Numbered from the stretch's first letter, positions 1-7,757 are shown. The stretch is 61,812 nucleotides of DNA from Oscillospiraceae bacterium (GCA_022800525.1 JAAWQM010000009.1:1-61812), one strand, 5' to 3'. Made by a program: numbers and translations. Notes: generated by a model from the sequence alone, not told the origin.

Positions 1-1
1 G

Positions 2-172
2 CAGACTACGATCAAATGCGCCTGCGGTAATGTAATTGAGACAGGTTCCACGAAGAAGGACATTCGCGTGGAAGTCTGCTCTAAGTGTCACCCCTTCTTT
101 ACGGGCAAGCAGAAGCTGGTCGATACCGGCGGTCGCGTCGCCAAGTTCAACAAGAAGTTTGGCCTTAAATGA
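2..172 (+). CDS. rpmE: 50S ribosomal protein L31, 3' part
   Basis: Component of the large ribosomal subunit. The reading frame is open at the left edge and ends in GFGLK-like L31 sequence (KKFGLK) before TGA. It carries the zinc-ribbon cysteines as CxC near the start and CxxC in VCSKCHPFF, so it is the zinc-binding (C+) form of L31. Only the first few residues are missing because the window starts inside the gene. A strong stem-loop terminator follows, so it seems to be the last gene of its unit. Confidence 0.93.
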   Translation, partial: QTTIKCACGNVIETGSTKKDIRVEVCSKCHPFFTGKQKLVDTGGRVAKFNKKFGLK

Positions 173-186
173 TTGCATTGCTGGAA

Positions 187-217
187 GCCGTTCCGCTGTC
201 TGCGGAGCGGCTTTTTC
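187..217 (+). terminator. Rho-independent terminator after rpmE
   Basis: A GC-rich hairpin (GCCGTTCCGC pairing with GCGGAGCGGC, one wobble) is followed at once by a run of five T. It sits 15 bases after the rpmE stop. Confidence 0.85.
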
Positions 218-270
218 CGTTTTTCTCCCCGGCGGGGAGAGGGATTCCCGCCCACGGGGCGGGGACGGGG

Positions 271-334
271 GCGTACTTTTCCCCCAAGGGAAAAGTACCA
301 AAAGCTTGCTTAAACCTACGGTTTAAGAATCCCT
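271..334 (+). repeat. Interspersed palindromic repeat, copy A
   Basis: The copy has a hairpin TACTTTTCCC/GGGAAAAGTA, a CAAAAG spacer, then a second hairpin AAACCTACGGTTT and the tail GAATCCCT. The same order of parts appears inverted at 676-740 and again at 13587-13650, which shows that it is a dispersed family rather than chance. Confidence 0.65.
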
Positions 335-675
335 GAAATGTATGGATTTGTTTTCCCTCCGACGATACTCTGTCTGATTCTGTTCCAATACCTTCGTTGG
401 TGCGCCGGCCTTCTGCGGCTACCCACAGGTTCTACCGATAGATTTCGCTGCTGCGCCGCTTCTGAAATTGGTCTGCATCCATCGCCAGAACAGCGAAGCG
501 TCGATGAGCGCCAAATGGTAGACGCAGGCGCCTTCGGCGAAGCAGCGTGATTTACTGGCAGAGCGTAACCGCAGGAGCAGGGACCTCTGACGGTCCAGAA
601 CGCCAGCGCAGAATAACCGGTTTCTCAGATCGTAGTGTAAATAAAACAAAATATAAAGTATCGCCTATCGGGCGA

Positions 676-740
676 TGCTCAAGGGATTCTCAAACCGTAG
701 GTTTGAGCGCGTTCTGCCTGCCTCTGCCGCGCGGCAAAAG
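676..740 (-). repeat. Interspersed palindromic repeat, copy C (inverted)
   Basis: Read on the minus strand it has CTACTTTTGCC, a variable middle, then AAACCTACGGTTT and GAGAATCCCTT, matching the order of parts in copies A and B. The second hairpin and its tail are the best-conserved part. Confidence 0.6.
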
Positions 741-842
741 TAGGCCCGGGGTAACGAGCGGAAATATCATTCCCTGCCGCTGGAAGCGGCAAAAAACCTG
801 TTTCCGGATATACTATCCCCATCTGAAAAAATAAGAGGTACT

Positions 843-2156
843 ATGAAAGAACTGACAACGACAGAAGAAATCAGAAAGCCAAGAGATATTGCCATCCTGG
901 TGGGTCTCTCCAGCCCCCGGCTGGAGGCCAGGGACAACACCGACGATGAATCCATGGACGAGCTGGAAGCCCTGGTGGAGACCGCTGGCGGCGAAGCCGC
1001 CGCCTCCGTCCTGCAAAACCGGTTCTCGCCGGACCCCAGAACTTTTATCGGTGAGGGCAAAGTCGCTGAGATCAAGGCTCTGGTCAAGTCAGAAGAGGCC
1101 ACCACGGTCATCTTTGACAACGACCTCAGCCCATCCCAGCTGCGGGTGCTCACCGAGGAATTGGGCGTCCAGGTGCTGGACCGCAGCGCCTTGATCCTGG
1201 ACATCTTCGCCCAGCGGGCGCGGACCCGCGAGGGCCGGCTCCAGGTGGAGCTGGCCCAATATCAATACCTGCTGCCCCGGCTGACCGGTATGTGGACCCA
1301 CCTGGAGCGTCAGGCCGGTACCAGCGGCAAAGGGCCCATCGGTTCCAAGGGACCCGGCGAGACCCAGCTGGAGACCGACCGCCGCCACATCCACCGGAAG
1401 ATCGACAAATTGAAAGAAGAGCTGGAGGAGGTGCGCAGGGTCCGCGGCACCCAGCGCCAGCGCCGCATGAAAAACGAAATCCCTGTGGTCGCTATCGTTG
1501 GCTACACCAATGCCGGGAAATCCACCCTGCTCAACGCCCTCACCGGGGCGGACATCCCCGCCAACAACCGGCTGTTCGACACCTTGGACACCACCAGCCG
1601 CCTGCTGACCGTCAGCGACACCATGGATGTGGTGATCTCTGACACCGTGGGCTTTATCCGCAAGCTGCCCCACCAGCTGGTGGACGCATTTAAGGCCACG
1701 CTGGAGGAGCTGGAATACGCCGACCTGCTGCTCCATGTCATCGACATCTCCAACCCCCACTGGCAGGAACAGGCCCAGATTGTGGACAGCCTTATCAGCG
1801 AACTGGGCGCGGAGCGGACGCCATGCCTGCGAGTATACAACAAGTCTGACCTCTTCTGGGGAGACATCCGTCCCCACGGTGAGGATGCCGTCAACATATC
1901 CGCCAGGACGGGGGAGGGGCTGGACGGTTTGCTCCAGGCTATCGACCGGATGCTGGACAAGGGAACCCGCCGGGTGACCGTCCATCTGCCCTACGACAAG
2001 GCTGGGCTGCTGGACCTGCTGTACCGGGAGGCAAAGGTGGAACGTGTGGAGTACGCTGAGGCCATTGACGTGGTAGCTGTGTGCAATCCCAGGGCTATCG
2101 GCGCGGTAAAGGCTTATATCGAGGGTTGGGTGGAGCCCAGGGAGTCGTGGGAGTAG
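843..2156 (+). CDS. hflX: GTPase HflX
   Basis: Ribosome-associated GTPase of the Obg/HflX family, known to split stalled or heat-damaged 70S ribosomes. The 437 residues begin with the HflX N-terminal domain and a basic, helical linker (TDRRHIHRKIDKLKEEL). The G domain follows with the P-loop GYTNAGKST at about residues 220-228, the switch II region DTVGFIRKLPHQL, and NKSD as the G4 motif. The length is usual for the family. The start ATG follows AAGAGGTACT. It stands alone, with a repeat-rich gap upstream and a separate promoter downstream. Confidence 0.95.
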   Translation: MKELTTTEEIRKPRDIAILVGLSSPRLEARDNTDDESMDELEALVETAGGEAAASVLQNRFSPDPRTFIGEGKVAEIKALVKSEEATTVIFDNDLSPSQLRVLTEELGVQVLDRSALILDIFAQRARTREGRLQVELAQYQYLLPRLTGMWTHLERQAGTSGKGPIGSKGPGETQLETDRRHIHRKIDKLKEELEEVRRVRGTQRQRRMKNEIPVVAIVGYTNAGKSTLLNALTGADIPANNRLFDTLDTTSRLLTVSDTMDVVISDTVGFIRKLPHQLVDAFKATLEELEYADLLLHVIDISNPHWQEQAQIVDSLISELGAERTPCLRVYNKSDLFWGDIRPHGEDAVNISARTGEGLDGLLQAIDRMLDKGTRRVTVHLPYDKAGLLDLLYREAKVERVEYAEAIDVVAVCNPRAIGAVKAYIEGWVEPRESWE

Positions 2157-2212
2157 AAGGAACCGATAAATCGTTCGCTTGTGAACAATTTGTAAATTGA
2201 CGGGCGTGTCCC

Positions 2213-2242
2213 TTGCAAAGCGGCGCGGATTTATGGTAAAAT
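2213..2242 (+). promoter_or_regulatory. Promoter of the kamA leader
   Basis: TTGCAA and TAAAAT are separated by 18 bases. A perfect palindrome CTAACGTTAG (2247-2256) covers the expected start of transcription and could be an operator. The assignment is by eye only. Confidence 0.5.
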
Positions 2243-2248
2243 GTGACT

Positions 2249-2424
2249 AACGTTAGCACCGGAATCTGTTTGATGGCAAGGGAAGCTCGTTTAGGATCGT
2301 TTTTGAATCATTATTTTGGCTTGAAGGAGAATAGAAAGAGTATTTGACCGTTCTGAAGCCCAAAATCAAAATCGTTCGATGAAGCGCGTGATCCAGCTGT
2401 CGCAGGCCGGTTCACGCGCTTTTT
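2249..2424 (+). ncRNA. Candidate structured leader or small RNA ahead of the kamA-like gene
   Basis: The span between a promoter-like element and a strong terminator contains a long imperfect stem: the strand around 2297-2322 (GTTTTTGA then TTTTGGCTT) pairs with 2356-2378 (AAGCCCAAAA then TCAAAATC), with an asymmetric internal loop. A hairpin GCGCGTGA/TCACGCGC (2384-2419) with five T follows. This is what a transcription-attenuating leader or an independent small RNA would look like. It does not show the conserved core of the lysine riboswitch, and no known class was recognised. A 12-codon frame (TTG at 2344) lies inside it. Confidence 0.45.
2384..2424 (+). terminator. Terminator inside the kamA leader
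   Basis: Perfect 8-bp stem GCGCGTGA/TCACGCGC, extended by A-T pairs, followed by TTTTT. It lies 30 bases before the start of the radical SAM gene, the usual place of an attenuator. Confidence 0.75.
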
Positions 2425-2452
2425 CATATTATCAGAAAGGTGGTGGCAGCTG

Positions 2453-3562
2453 ATGAGCTGGCAGGAGGAATTGAGGAATGGGATCAGAACGGCGCAGGAG
2501 CTTGGCCCGGTCCTGGGCTGGTCCCCGGAGGAGATCCAGCGGCGGGCGGAGATCATCGAGCGGTTTCCTATGCTGATTACGCCCTATTATCTGTCCCTGG
2601 TGGACCCGGCGGACCCCAATGACCCCATTGGCCGCATGTGTGTTCCGACCCTGGAGGAGTTCGGCCCCGGCGGGTCCTTCGATACCAGCGGCGAGGCGTC
2701 CAATACCAAGCTGGAGGGCTTGCAGCATAAGTACGCGCAGACCGTGCTGCTGCTCAGCAGCAACCAGTGCGCCATGTACTGCCGCCACTGCTTCCGGAAA
2801 CGGATGGTAGGGCTGACGGAGGACGAGCTGAACCGACAGGTGGATGAGGCCGTGGACTATGTGAGGAGCCACGAGACCGTTACCAACGTCCTGATTTCCG
2901 GCGGAGACTCCCTCATCAATCCCAATGGGATTATTGAACGCTACCTGCGGGAGCTTACGGCCATTGACCGGCTGGATTTTATCCGCTTCGGGTCCAGGGC
3001 GCCGGTGACGCTGCCGGAGCGCATCTATGGCGACCAGGAGCTTCTGGACATGTTCGCCCACTACGCCCAGAAGAAAGCGCTGTATCTGGTGACCCAGTTC
3101 AACCACCCCCGGGAGCTGACGCATCAGGCAATCCAGGCCGTCCGGGCTATGATCGAGCGGGGCGTCCAGGTCCGCAACCAGACGGTGCTGCTGCGGGGCG
3201 TCAACGATAGCGGCGAGACGCTGGGAAAGCTGCTGTCCGGGCTGACGAGGGTTGGAATCGCGCCCTACTATGTGTTCCAGTGCCGCCCGGTGACGGGAGT
3301 GAAGGAGCGGTTCCAGGTGCCCATTCAGGAGGGCGTCCATATTGTAAACGAGGCCAAGTCCCAGCAGAACGGCTTCGGAAAATCCATCCGCTACGCCATG
3401 AGCCATCCCCGGGGAAAGATTGAGATTATCGGCCTGCTGCCCAGCGGCGAGACCGTTTTCAAGTTCCATCAGAGCAAGGACGACGCGGACAACGCCCGCA
3501 TTTTCACGCTTCCGCTGTCGCCCGCAGACACCTGGCTGGACGAGGACCTGCGGGGCGTCTGA
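2453..3562 (+). CDS. KamA-family radical SAM aminomutase
   Basis: Radical SAM enzyme of the lysine 2,3-aminomutase family, which uses a 4Fe-4S cluster, S-adenosylmethionine and PLP to move an amino group. The cluster motif CAMYCRHCF gives Cys106, Cys110 and Cys113, followed by basic FRKRMVG typical of the family. The sequence GGDSL and the late RGKIEIIGLLPSG stretch also fit KamA. At 369 residues it is shorter than clostridial lysine-fermenting KamA (about 416), and no kamD/E or other lysine-fermentation genes adjoin it, so the substrate is uncertain. The start is set by AAAGGTGG nine bases upstream. Confidence 0.85.
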   Translation: MSWQEELRNGIRTAQELGPVLGWSPEEIQRRAEIIERFPMLITPYYLSLVDPADPNDPIGRMCVPTLEEFGPGGSFDTSGEASNTKLEGLQHKYAQTVLLLSSNQCAMYCRHCFRKRMVGLTEDELNRQVDEAVDYVRSHETVTNVLISGGDSLINPNGIIERYLRELTAIDRLDFIRFGSRAPVTLPERIYGDQELLDMFAHYAQKKALYLVTQFNHPRELTHQAIQAVRAMIERGVQVRNQTVLLRGVNDSGETLGKLLSGLTRVGIAPYYVFQCRPVTGVKERFQVPIQEGVHIVNEAKSQQNGFGKSIRYAMSHPRGKIEIIGLLPSGETVFKFHQSKDDADNARIFTLPLSPADTWLDEDLRGV

Positions 3563-3577
3563 ACTGCATAGAGAAGC

Positions 3578-3610
3578 GCCGTCCGGGTTACTTTGCCGGG
3601 CGGTGTTTTT
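3578..3610 (+). terminator. Terminator after the KamA-family gene
   Basis: Hairpin with CCGTCCGGG against CCGGGCGG (one wobble) followed by a run of five T, 15 bases after the stop codon. Confidence 0.8.
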
Positions 3611-3614
3611 CCTA

Positions 3615-3643
3615 TGGACATTTCCAGGACGGCGCGGTATAAT
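3615..3643 (+). promoter_or_regulatory. Promoter of the GDPD gene
   Basis: TGGACA, 17 bases, TATAAT. It sits 38 bases before the start codon and directly after the preceding terminator. Confidence 0.75.
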
Positions 3644-3681
3644 AGGCGGTAGTTGCAGATAACTTTTCAGGAGAATGATCC

Positions 3682-5490
3682 ATGGGCATGAGAAAGGCAA
3701 TCAAAGAGATTTTATGGTTTGAACTGCTTTGGAAACTGGCAATCCTGGGGGTGGTGAATCCGCTGTTCCGGGAAATCTACCAGACCTATGTCGCCTCGGT
3801 GGGCGTCAGCTTCAACGGGAGCATGGTGTGGACATTTCTGAATCTGAAGGGCGGACTGCTGTTCCTGCTGCTGTTTTTTGGCGCGGCGGAGCTGGTCTTC
3901 TATGAGTACGCCGTCCTCATTCACATCGCCTCATTATGCCGGCAGGGGAAGGACTTCACGCTGGGACAGGTCATGCGCCGCTCCTTGTGGGACCTGGGGA
4001 CGATGGGAGGGTGGTCGCTGGCGGCTGGGTCGTTGTACTACGTCCTGCTGCTGCCACTGGTGCGGATGGGATATGTCTGCACCATGGTCCCGCAGGTGAC
4101 CATCCCGTGGTTCATCTATGGGGAGCTGGAAAAGAACGCGTTCGGCTGGCTGGGCATCCTGGCAATCGGAGCGGCCTATTATGGGCTCTACCTTCTGCTG
4201 CTCTTCACGCCGGTGTGCATGGTTCTGGACCACCGGCGGTTCGTTCCGGCGGCGCGGGAGAGCCTGCGCTGCTGGAAACGGGCGGACTGGAAAGCCGGTT
4301 TGAAGATTATTGCCATCCTGGTGGTATGGGAGCGCGTCACGTCGGAGATGGCCCGCTACTGGCGGAGGAATCCCCTGGGCAGCAGCGATTTTGATGGGAA
4401 TTTCCTGAAATACTTCGTCTGCTCTGAGGCGTTCCGGAAGGATCTGCTGTACTGGTTTGTCCTGACCCTGCTGCATACGGTGGGGATGGCGGTGTTTCTC
4501 CATGCCGTCCTGTCCGCCTCGGCGCGGGGCAGTGAGGACCGGTTGTCCGCCCCCTGGAGCGGCGACGCAAAAACGCTGGCGGAGATAGCAAGCCGCTGGT
4601 GGGCCGCGTTTGCGGCGGGCTGGCGGAGGAGATTCCGGACCTGGCGCTGGAGGGCCGCCGCCGGGGCGTCATGCCTGCTGTTTGCGGCGTATCTGGCGCT
4701 GACCTGCTGGCTGCCGCCTCTGGTCCACCGGCCTCTGGCTATCGGCCACCGGGGGAGCTGTTTCGGGGTGGAGAACACCCTGGATGCCATTCTGTCGGCA
4801 GGGGAGTCCGGCGCGGACTGCGCGGAGATCGACGTACAGCTGACCCGGGACGGAGTTCCTGTGCTGTTCCACGACAACGACCTGCGGCGCATGGCCGGAC
4901 GCAGTGAGAGCGTCGGTGAGCTGGACTGGGCGCAGCTGAAGGAAATCCCTGTTGAGGATTACCGCCATCCGGGCGCCGGAGCGCGGATCGCCTCATTGGA
5001 GGAGGTACTGGCGGCTTTGCAGGATTACCCGTCCGGGATGGGGCTGTTGATTGAACTGAAGCCGGAGGCGTGGCGGGGCGAGGCTCTGGCTTCCGCGATC
5101 ATGGAGCTGGTGGAGCGGTACGGGTTCGGGGAGCGGGCCATGTTCATGTCCCTGGATTATACGTGCCTGATGCCCATTCTGGACAAGCACCCGGAATGGT
5201 GGGTGGGCTACTGCGCATTCAGCACTACCGGGAACATTGACGACAGCATGTGGCGGTACGGTGTGGATTTTCTGGCGGTGGAGGAGCTACTGGTGACCAA
5301 CCGGCTGGTGACCCAGGCCAGGGAACAGGAACTGCCAGTATATGTATGGAGCGTCTACGACTCGGAGAAGATGCAGCAGTACCTGGAGATGGGCGTTTCG
5401 GGGCTTATCAGCGATTACCCGGAGGAGGCGGTGATGGTTGTCAATGCTTACCGGGAGAGCCATCCCGGCGTGAAGTATGAGACGCGGTGA
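3682..5490 (+). CDS. Membrane-anchored glycerophosphodiester phosphodiesterase
   Basis: Hydrolyses glycerophosphodiesters to glycerol 3-phosphate and an alcohol. The first 340 of 602 residues form a multi-pass membrane domain of the GDPD-associated type. One more hydrophobic helix then leads into the catalytic GDPD domain. That domain shows IGHRG (His356, Arg357), the metal-binding pair Glu382 and Asp384 in AEIDVQLTRDG, and His397 in FHDND; LIELKPE and LISDYPEE follow. The enzyme domain probably faces outward and could act on lipoteichoic acid or phospholipid breakdown products; that substrate is inferred from the architecture only. It has its own promoter and the start follows CAGGAGAATGATCC. 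Confidence 0.9.
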   Translation: MGMRKAIKEILWFELLWKLAILGVVNPLFREIYQTYVASVGVSFNGSMVWTFLNLKGGLLFLLLFFGAAELVFYEYAVLIHIASLCRQGKDFTLGQVMRRSLWDLGTMGGWSLAAGSLYYVLLLPLVRMGYVCTMVPQVTIPWFIYGELEKNAFGWLGILAIGAAYYGLYLLLLFTPVCMVLDHRRFVPAARESLRCWKRADWKAGLKIIAILVVWERVTSEMARYWRRNPLGSSDFDGNFLKYFVCSEAFRKDLLYWFVLTLLHTVGMAVFLHAVLSASARGSEDRLSAPWSGDAKTLAEIASRWWAAFAAGWRRRFRTWRWRAAAGASCLLFAAYLALTCWLPPLVHRPLAIGHRGSCFGVENTLDAILSAGESGADCAEIDVQLTRDGVPVLFHDNDLRRMAGRSESVGELDWAQLKEIPVEDYRHPGAGARIASLEEVLAALQDYPSGMGLLIELKPEAWRGEALASAIMELVERYGFGERAMFMSLDYTCLMPILDKHPEWWVGYCAFSTTGNIDDSMWRYGVDFLAVEELLVTNRLVTQAREQELPVYVWSVYDSEKMQQYLEMGVSGLISDYPEEAVMVVNAYRESHPGVKYETR

Positions 5491-5507
5491 GGCGTATACA
5501 TAAGGGG

Positions 5508-5726
5508 TTACTGCCGGACTGCTTCTTTCAGCCCTGCCCCGGTGCGGAGACCCAGCAGGAAGGCGTGGCTGGCGTAGAACTCCAGGACCCGGTTATGCTG
5601 GATTTTTAGATTTTCATCCAAACAGGTATCCATCAACGAGACGGATGTTTCATAAGCGGAAATATCCTCTTGGTCCAACTGGGGTTTGATGTAGTTGGCA
5701 TAGAGCCAGCGCATAAAGTCAGTCAT
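5508..5726 (-). CDS. Small hypothetical protein (72 aa)
   Basis: Not recognised. The protein is acidic and helical, without signal peptide or membrane segment. It ends with a hydrophobic stretch FLLGLRTGAGL that resembles FTLGMEMGMR in the small protein at 20893-21129. GAGGAG lies seven bases before the start ATG. The gene diverges from the first Xre regulator and shares its operator-bearing intergenic region, so co-regulation by that repressor is plausible. Confidence 0.7.
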   Translation of the reverse strand: MTDFMRWLYANYIKPQLDQEDISAYETSVSLMDTCLDENLKIQHNRVLEFYASHAFLLGLRTGAGLKEAVRQ

Positions 5727-5752
5727 TGTTTTTCTCCTCTAAGTTTATTTTG

Positions 5753-5799
5753 CGCTATAATTAGCGTGACAATGCTATTGTACCACGCTATAATTAGCG
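5753..5799 (+). promoter_or_regulatory. Doubled operator and promoter of the first Xre gene
   Basis: The 14-base near-palindrome CGCTATAATTAGCG occurs twice, identically, with 33 bases between copies (5753-5766 and 5786-5799). The second copy contains the -10 TATAAT; GTGACA 17 bases upstream serves as the -35. A repressor bound here would block its own promoter and probably the divergent one. Confidence 0.8.
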
Positions 5800-5814
5800 T
5801 GTCAAGAGGTGATT

Positions 5815-6021
5815 ATGGAATTTAAGGACCGTGTGCGCCAATTGCGCAAAGGAAAGAAAGAAACACAGGCACAGGTAGCTGCGGCCATCGGAATTCAAGC
5901 ACGGCATTATCAGAGGTTTGAATTGGGTGAAAACCTGCCCAGTTATGCTAATCTGATCGCCTTGGCGGACCATTTTGAGGTCACGCTTGACTATCTGATG
6001 TGCCGTACAGACAAACAGTAG
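5815..6021 (+). CDS. Xre-family transcriptional regulator (first of two paralogues)
   Basis: A 68-residue protein that is little more than a Cro/CI helix-turn-helix: FKDRVRQLRKGKKETQAQVA, then the recognition helix around QARHYQRFELGENLPSY and LIALADHFEVTLDYLM, the classic end of the fold. There is no effector domain. The ATG was chosen over the GTG two codons upstream because AAGAGG is placed five bases before it. More than half of its residues match the next regulator. It probably represses itself through the doubled palindrome upstream. Confidence 0.9.
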   Translation: MEFKDRVRQLRKGKKETQAQVAAAIGIQARHYQRFELGENLPSYANLIALADHFEVTLDYLMCRTDKQ

Positions 6022-6038
6022 AACACCCGCGCCAGTGT

Positions 6039-6062
6039 GGGGGCGCACAGTGTGCGCCCGCC
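6039..6062. repeat. GGGCGCACA palindromic repeat, copy 1
   Basis: A near-perfect palindrome with arms GGGCGCACA and TGTGCGCCC. The same element recurs at 13860-13883. It lies between the two Xre genes and may act as a terminator for the first. Confidence 0.6.
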
Positions 6063-6090
6063 TCTGTCGGCTATTATCGAGATAGACGGA

Positions 6091-6143
6091 GGACATAAAA
6101 ATTGATGTCCTTGTCTGTATATTATCACACAAAAATTGGTGTG
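6091..6143 (+). promoter_or_regulatory. Doubled operator of the second Xre gene
   Basis: Two inverted repeats share the core AAAAATTG: GGACAT-core-ATGTCC at 6091-6110 and CACAC-core-GTGTG at 6126-6143. Spacing and position mirror the operator pair of the first Xre gene, but the half-sites differ, so the two repressors probably have separate specificities. Confidence 0.65.
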
Positions 6144-6159
6144 TCAAGAGGGGGAAGCA

Positions 6160-6378
6160 ATGGATCATAAAACAATTTTCAAAGAACGCCTGCGCACATT
6201 ACGGAAGGAAGCGGGGGAGACTCAGGCGCAGGCCGCCGCTGCGGTCAACATCGGTGAATCCCATTATCAAAAATTTGAATTGGGAAGCAATCTGCCTAAT
6301 TTTGTAAATTTAATTGCATTAGCAGATCATTTTGATGTATCATTGGATTATCTGACAGGCCGCATAGACGAACGGTAG
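6160..6378 (+). CDS. Xre-family transcriptional regulator (second paralogue)
   Basis: A 72-residue stand-alone Cro/CI helix-turn-helix protein: LRKEAGETQAQAAAA, ESHYQKFELGSNLPNF and LIALADHFDVSLDYLTGR align with the preceding regulator along almost the full length. The ATG preceded by AGAGGGGG was chosen over a TTG eight codons upstream. It has its own doubled operator. The two genes look like a local duplication that has since diverged in DNA recognition. Both are AT-richer than the surrounding genes. Confidence 0.88.
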   Translation: MDHKTIFKERLRTLRKEAGETQAQAAAAVNIGESHYQKFELGSNLPNFVNLIALADHFDVSLDYLTGRIDER

Positions 6379-6443
6379 AACACCCGAACCCCTACAAGGC
6401 ATTCATCGTATCGGAAAATACAGCGCAGCATGAGGAGGTCCCC

Positions 6444-6986
6444 ATGATGTTAGAAACCCAACGAACCATCCTGCGTCCCTTCACCGAGGCGGACGCGGCG
6501 GATGTCTATGCCTACTGCAAGGACCCGCAGGTAGGCCCCATCGCGGGCTGGAAGCCCCACGAAAGCCTGGAAGAAAGCCTGGAGATCATTCGCACAGTCT
6601 TTTCCACGCCCAACACCTTCGCGGTAGTGGATCGGGAGACAGGGCGGGTCATCGGCTCCGCCGGGTTTGTTACCCCGCTCAAGCCGGGGGACGCCGCCCA
6701 CCAGGGCCGTTCCTCTGAAATCGGCTACGCCCTCTCACCGGACTATTGGGGCCGGGGCATCATCCCGGAGGTGGTCCGGGAGCTGCTGCGGTATGGCTTC
6801 CAGGACATGGAGCTGGATGAAATCTGGTGTACCCATTATGCGGAAAACCACCGCTCCCGGCGGGTGATTGAAAAATCCGGGTTCATGTACGCCTTTACCG
6901 AGAAGCTGACGGACGAATTTTTCCCGGACCGGCCTACTTGCTTCTATTTTATGACCCGGGAAATGTGGGAGAAACAGTATGGATAG
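6444..6986 (+). CDS. GNAT acetyltransferase, RimJ/RimL type
   Basis: Transfers acetyl from acetyl-CoA to an amine, often a protein N-terminus or a small molecule. The fold is typical: LETQRTILRPFTEADAADVY at the start, IGSAGFV, the acetyl-CoA loop region around IGYALSPDYWGRGIIPEVV, and NHRSRRVIEKSGFMY. At 180 residues it has the family length. AGGAGG precedes the two adjacent ATG codons, so the start is certain to one codon. Its end overlaps the next gene by 8 bases. The substrate cannot be told. Confidence 0.9.
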   Translation: MMLETQRTILRPFTEADAADVYAYCKDPQVGPIAGWKPHESLEESLEIIRTVFSTPNTFAVVDRETGRVIGSAGFVTPLKPGDAAHQGRSSEIGYALSPDYWGRGIIPEVVRELLRYGFQDMELDEIWCTHYAENHRSRRVIEKSGFMYAFTEKLTDEFFPDRPTCFYFMTREMWEKQYG

Positions 6987-7605
6987 CTATTTGGTTCCCA
7001 GCGGATATGGGGAGACGGAATTTACAGAAAAGCGTTCCCGCTTCATCGGCCAGATCTGGCGGGTGGAGACCGAAGAGGAGGCCCGCGCCCGCATTGAGGA
7101 GGTGCGCAAGAGGTACCACGACGCGCGGCACCATTGCTGGTGCTATGCCCTGCGGGAGGGGAACGTCCTGCGCTACAGCGACGACGGCGAGCCGCAGGGC
7201 ACGGCGGGCCAGCCTATGCTGAACGTCTTTGTAAAGGAGGAGGTCACCAACGCGGTCTGCGTAGTGACCCGGTATTTTGGCGGCATCCTGCTGGGAGCCG
7301 GAGGCCTGACCAGGGCCTACGGCGGCACGGCGAAGCTGGCTCTGGATGCGGCGGGCATCAGCCGGATGAGGCTGTGGGCGGCGCTGGCGGTGCCGTGCCC
7401 GTACCCGCTGTATGAGCGGATGCGGCTGCTGGTGGAGAAGTGCGGCGGCGTGGTGGAAAACGCGGATTTCGGCACGGATGTCCTGCTGACGGTGCTCCTT
7501 CCGGCGGAGGACGTGGACGGGTTCCAGGAGAAGATCACCGAGCTGTCCGCCGGGACGCTGGAGGCTCTGGTGGAGGAAGAACGGTTTCAGCCGGGGCCGG
7601 TGTGA
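6979..7605 (+). CDS. yigZ: YigZ/IMPACT family protein
   Basis: Member of the UPF0029/IMPACT family, whose eukaryotic members restrain the Gcn2 kinase; the bacterial role is unsettled. The 208 residues show the family signature: EKRSRFIGQIW near the start, then HHCWCYALREG, SDDGEPQGTAGQPML and VTRYFGGILLGAGGLTRAYG, followed by the small C-terminal DUF1949-like domain. Length is usual. The gene overlaps the GNAT gene by 8 bases, so the two are probably translated from one transcript. Confidence 0.93.
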   Translation: MDSYLVPSGYGETEFTEKRSRFIGQIWRVETEEEARARIEEVRKRYHDARHHCWCYALREGNVLRYSDDGEPQGTAGQPMLNVFVKEEVTNAVCVVTRYFGGILLGAGGLTRAYGGTAKLALDAAGISRMRLWAALAVPCPYPLYERMRLLVEKCGGVVENADFGTDVLLTVLLPAEDVDGFQEKITELSAGTLEALVEEERFQPGPV

Positions 7606-7724
7606 TTTTTTAGAGTTCATCTTATTTTTCCGACAGGTGTGTCCGATATAGAATTAGAAAACTTTCTCTTTACGTTGATTTTGATTTGTCCCAGCAAGAT
7701 TTTTCTAAGATGGAGGATGCTTTC

Positions 7725-7757
7725 ATGTTTGCATGTTTTACTTACCGCTCCCATTGA
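7725..7757 (+). CDS. Possible leader peptide (10 aa) before the MFS gene
   Basis: A ten-codon frame MFACFTYRSH has an excellent GGAGG eight bases before its ATG. It ends 63 bases before the transporter, and a short T run and a small TCCGG/CCGGA hairpin follow it. Resistance transporters are often controlled by translation of such leaders. The call rests on the ribosome site and position alone. Confidence 0.35.
   Translation: MFACFTYRSH

Larger units (their letters stand above)
218..842. other. Long gene-free gap with repeats before hflX
   Basis: No convincing gene was seen in these 625 bases. Short open frames on both strands lack ribosome binding sites and plausible protein sequence. The gap holds two copies of an interspersed repeat in opposite orientation (at 271-334 and 676-740), about 340 bases apart. 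Between them lies a long imperfect inverted repeat (CGCTGCTGCGCCG near 448 against CGGCGAAGCAGCG near 536) and a small perfect hairpin (ATCGCC/GGCGAT near 660-675). The layout resembles a non-autonomous repeat unit, but no target-site duplication was identified. Confidence 0.5.

Noticed and set aside
2249-2424. Lysine riboswitch before the KamA-family gene
   Set aside because: The conserved five-way junction strings of the lysine riboswitch are not there; only a stem and a terminator are visible.
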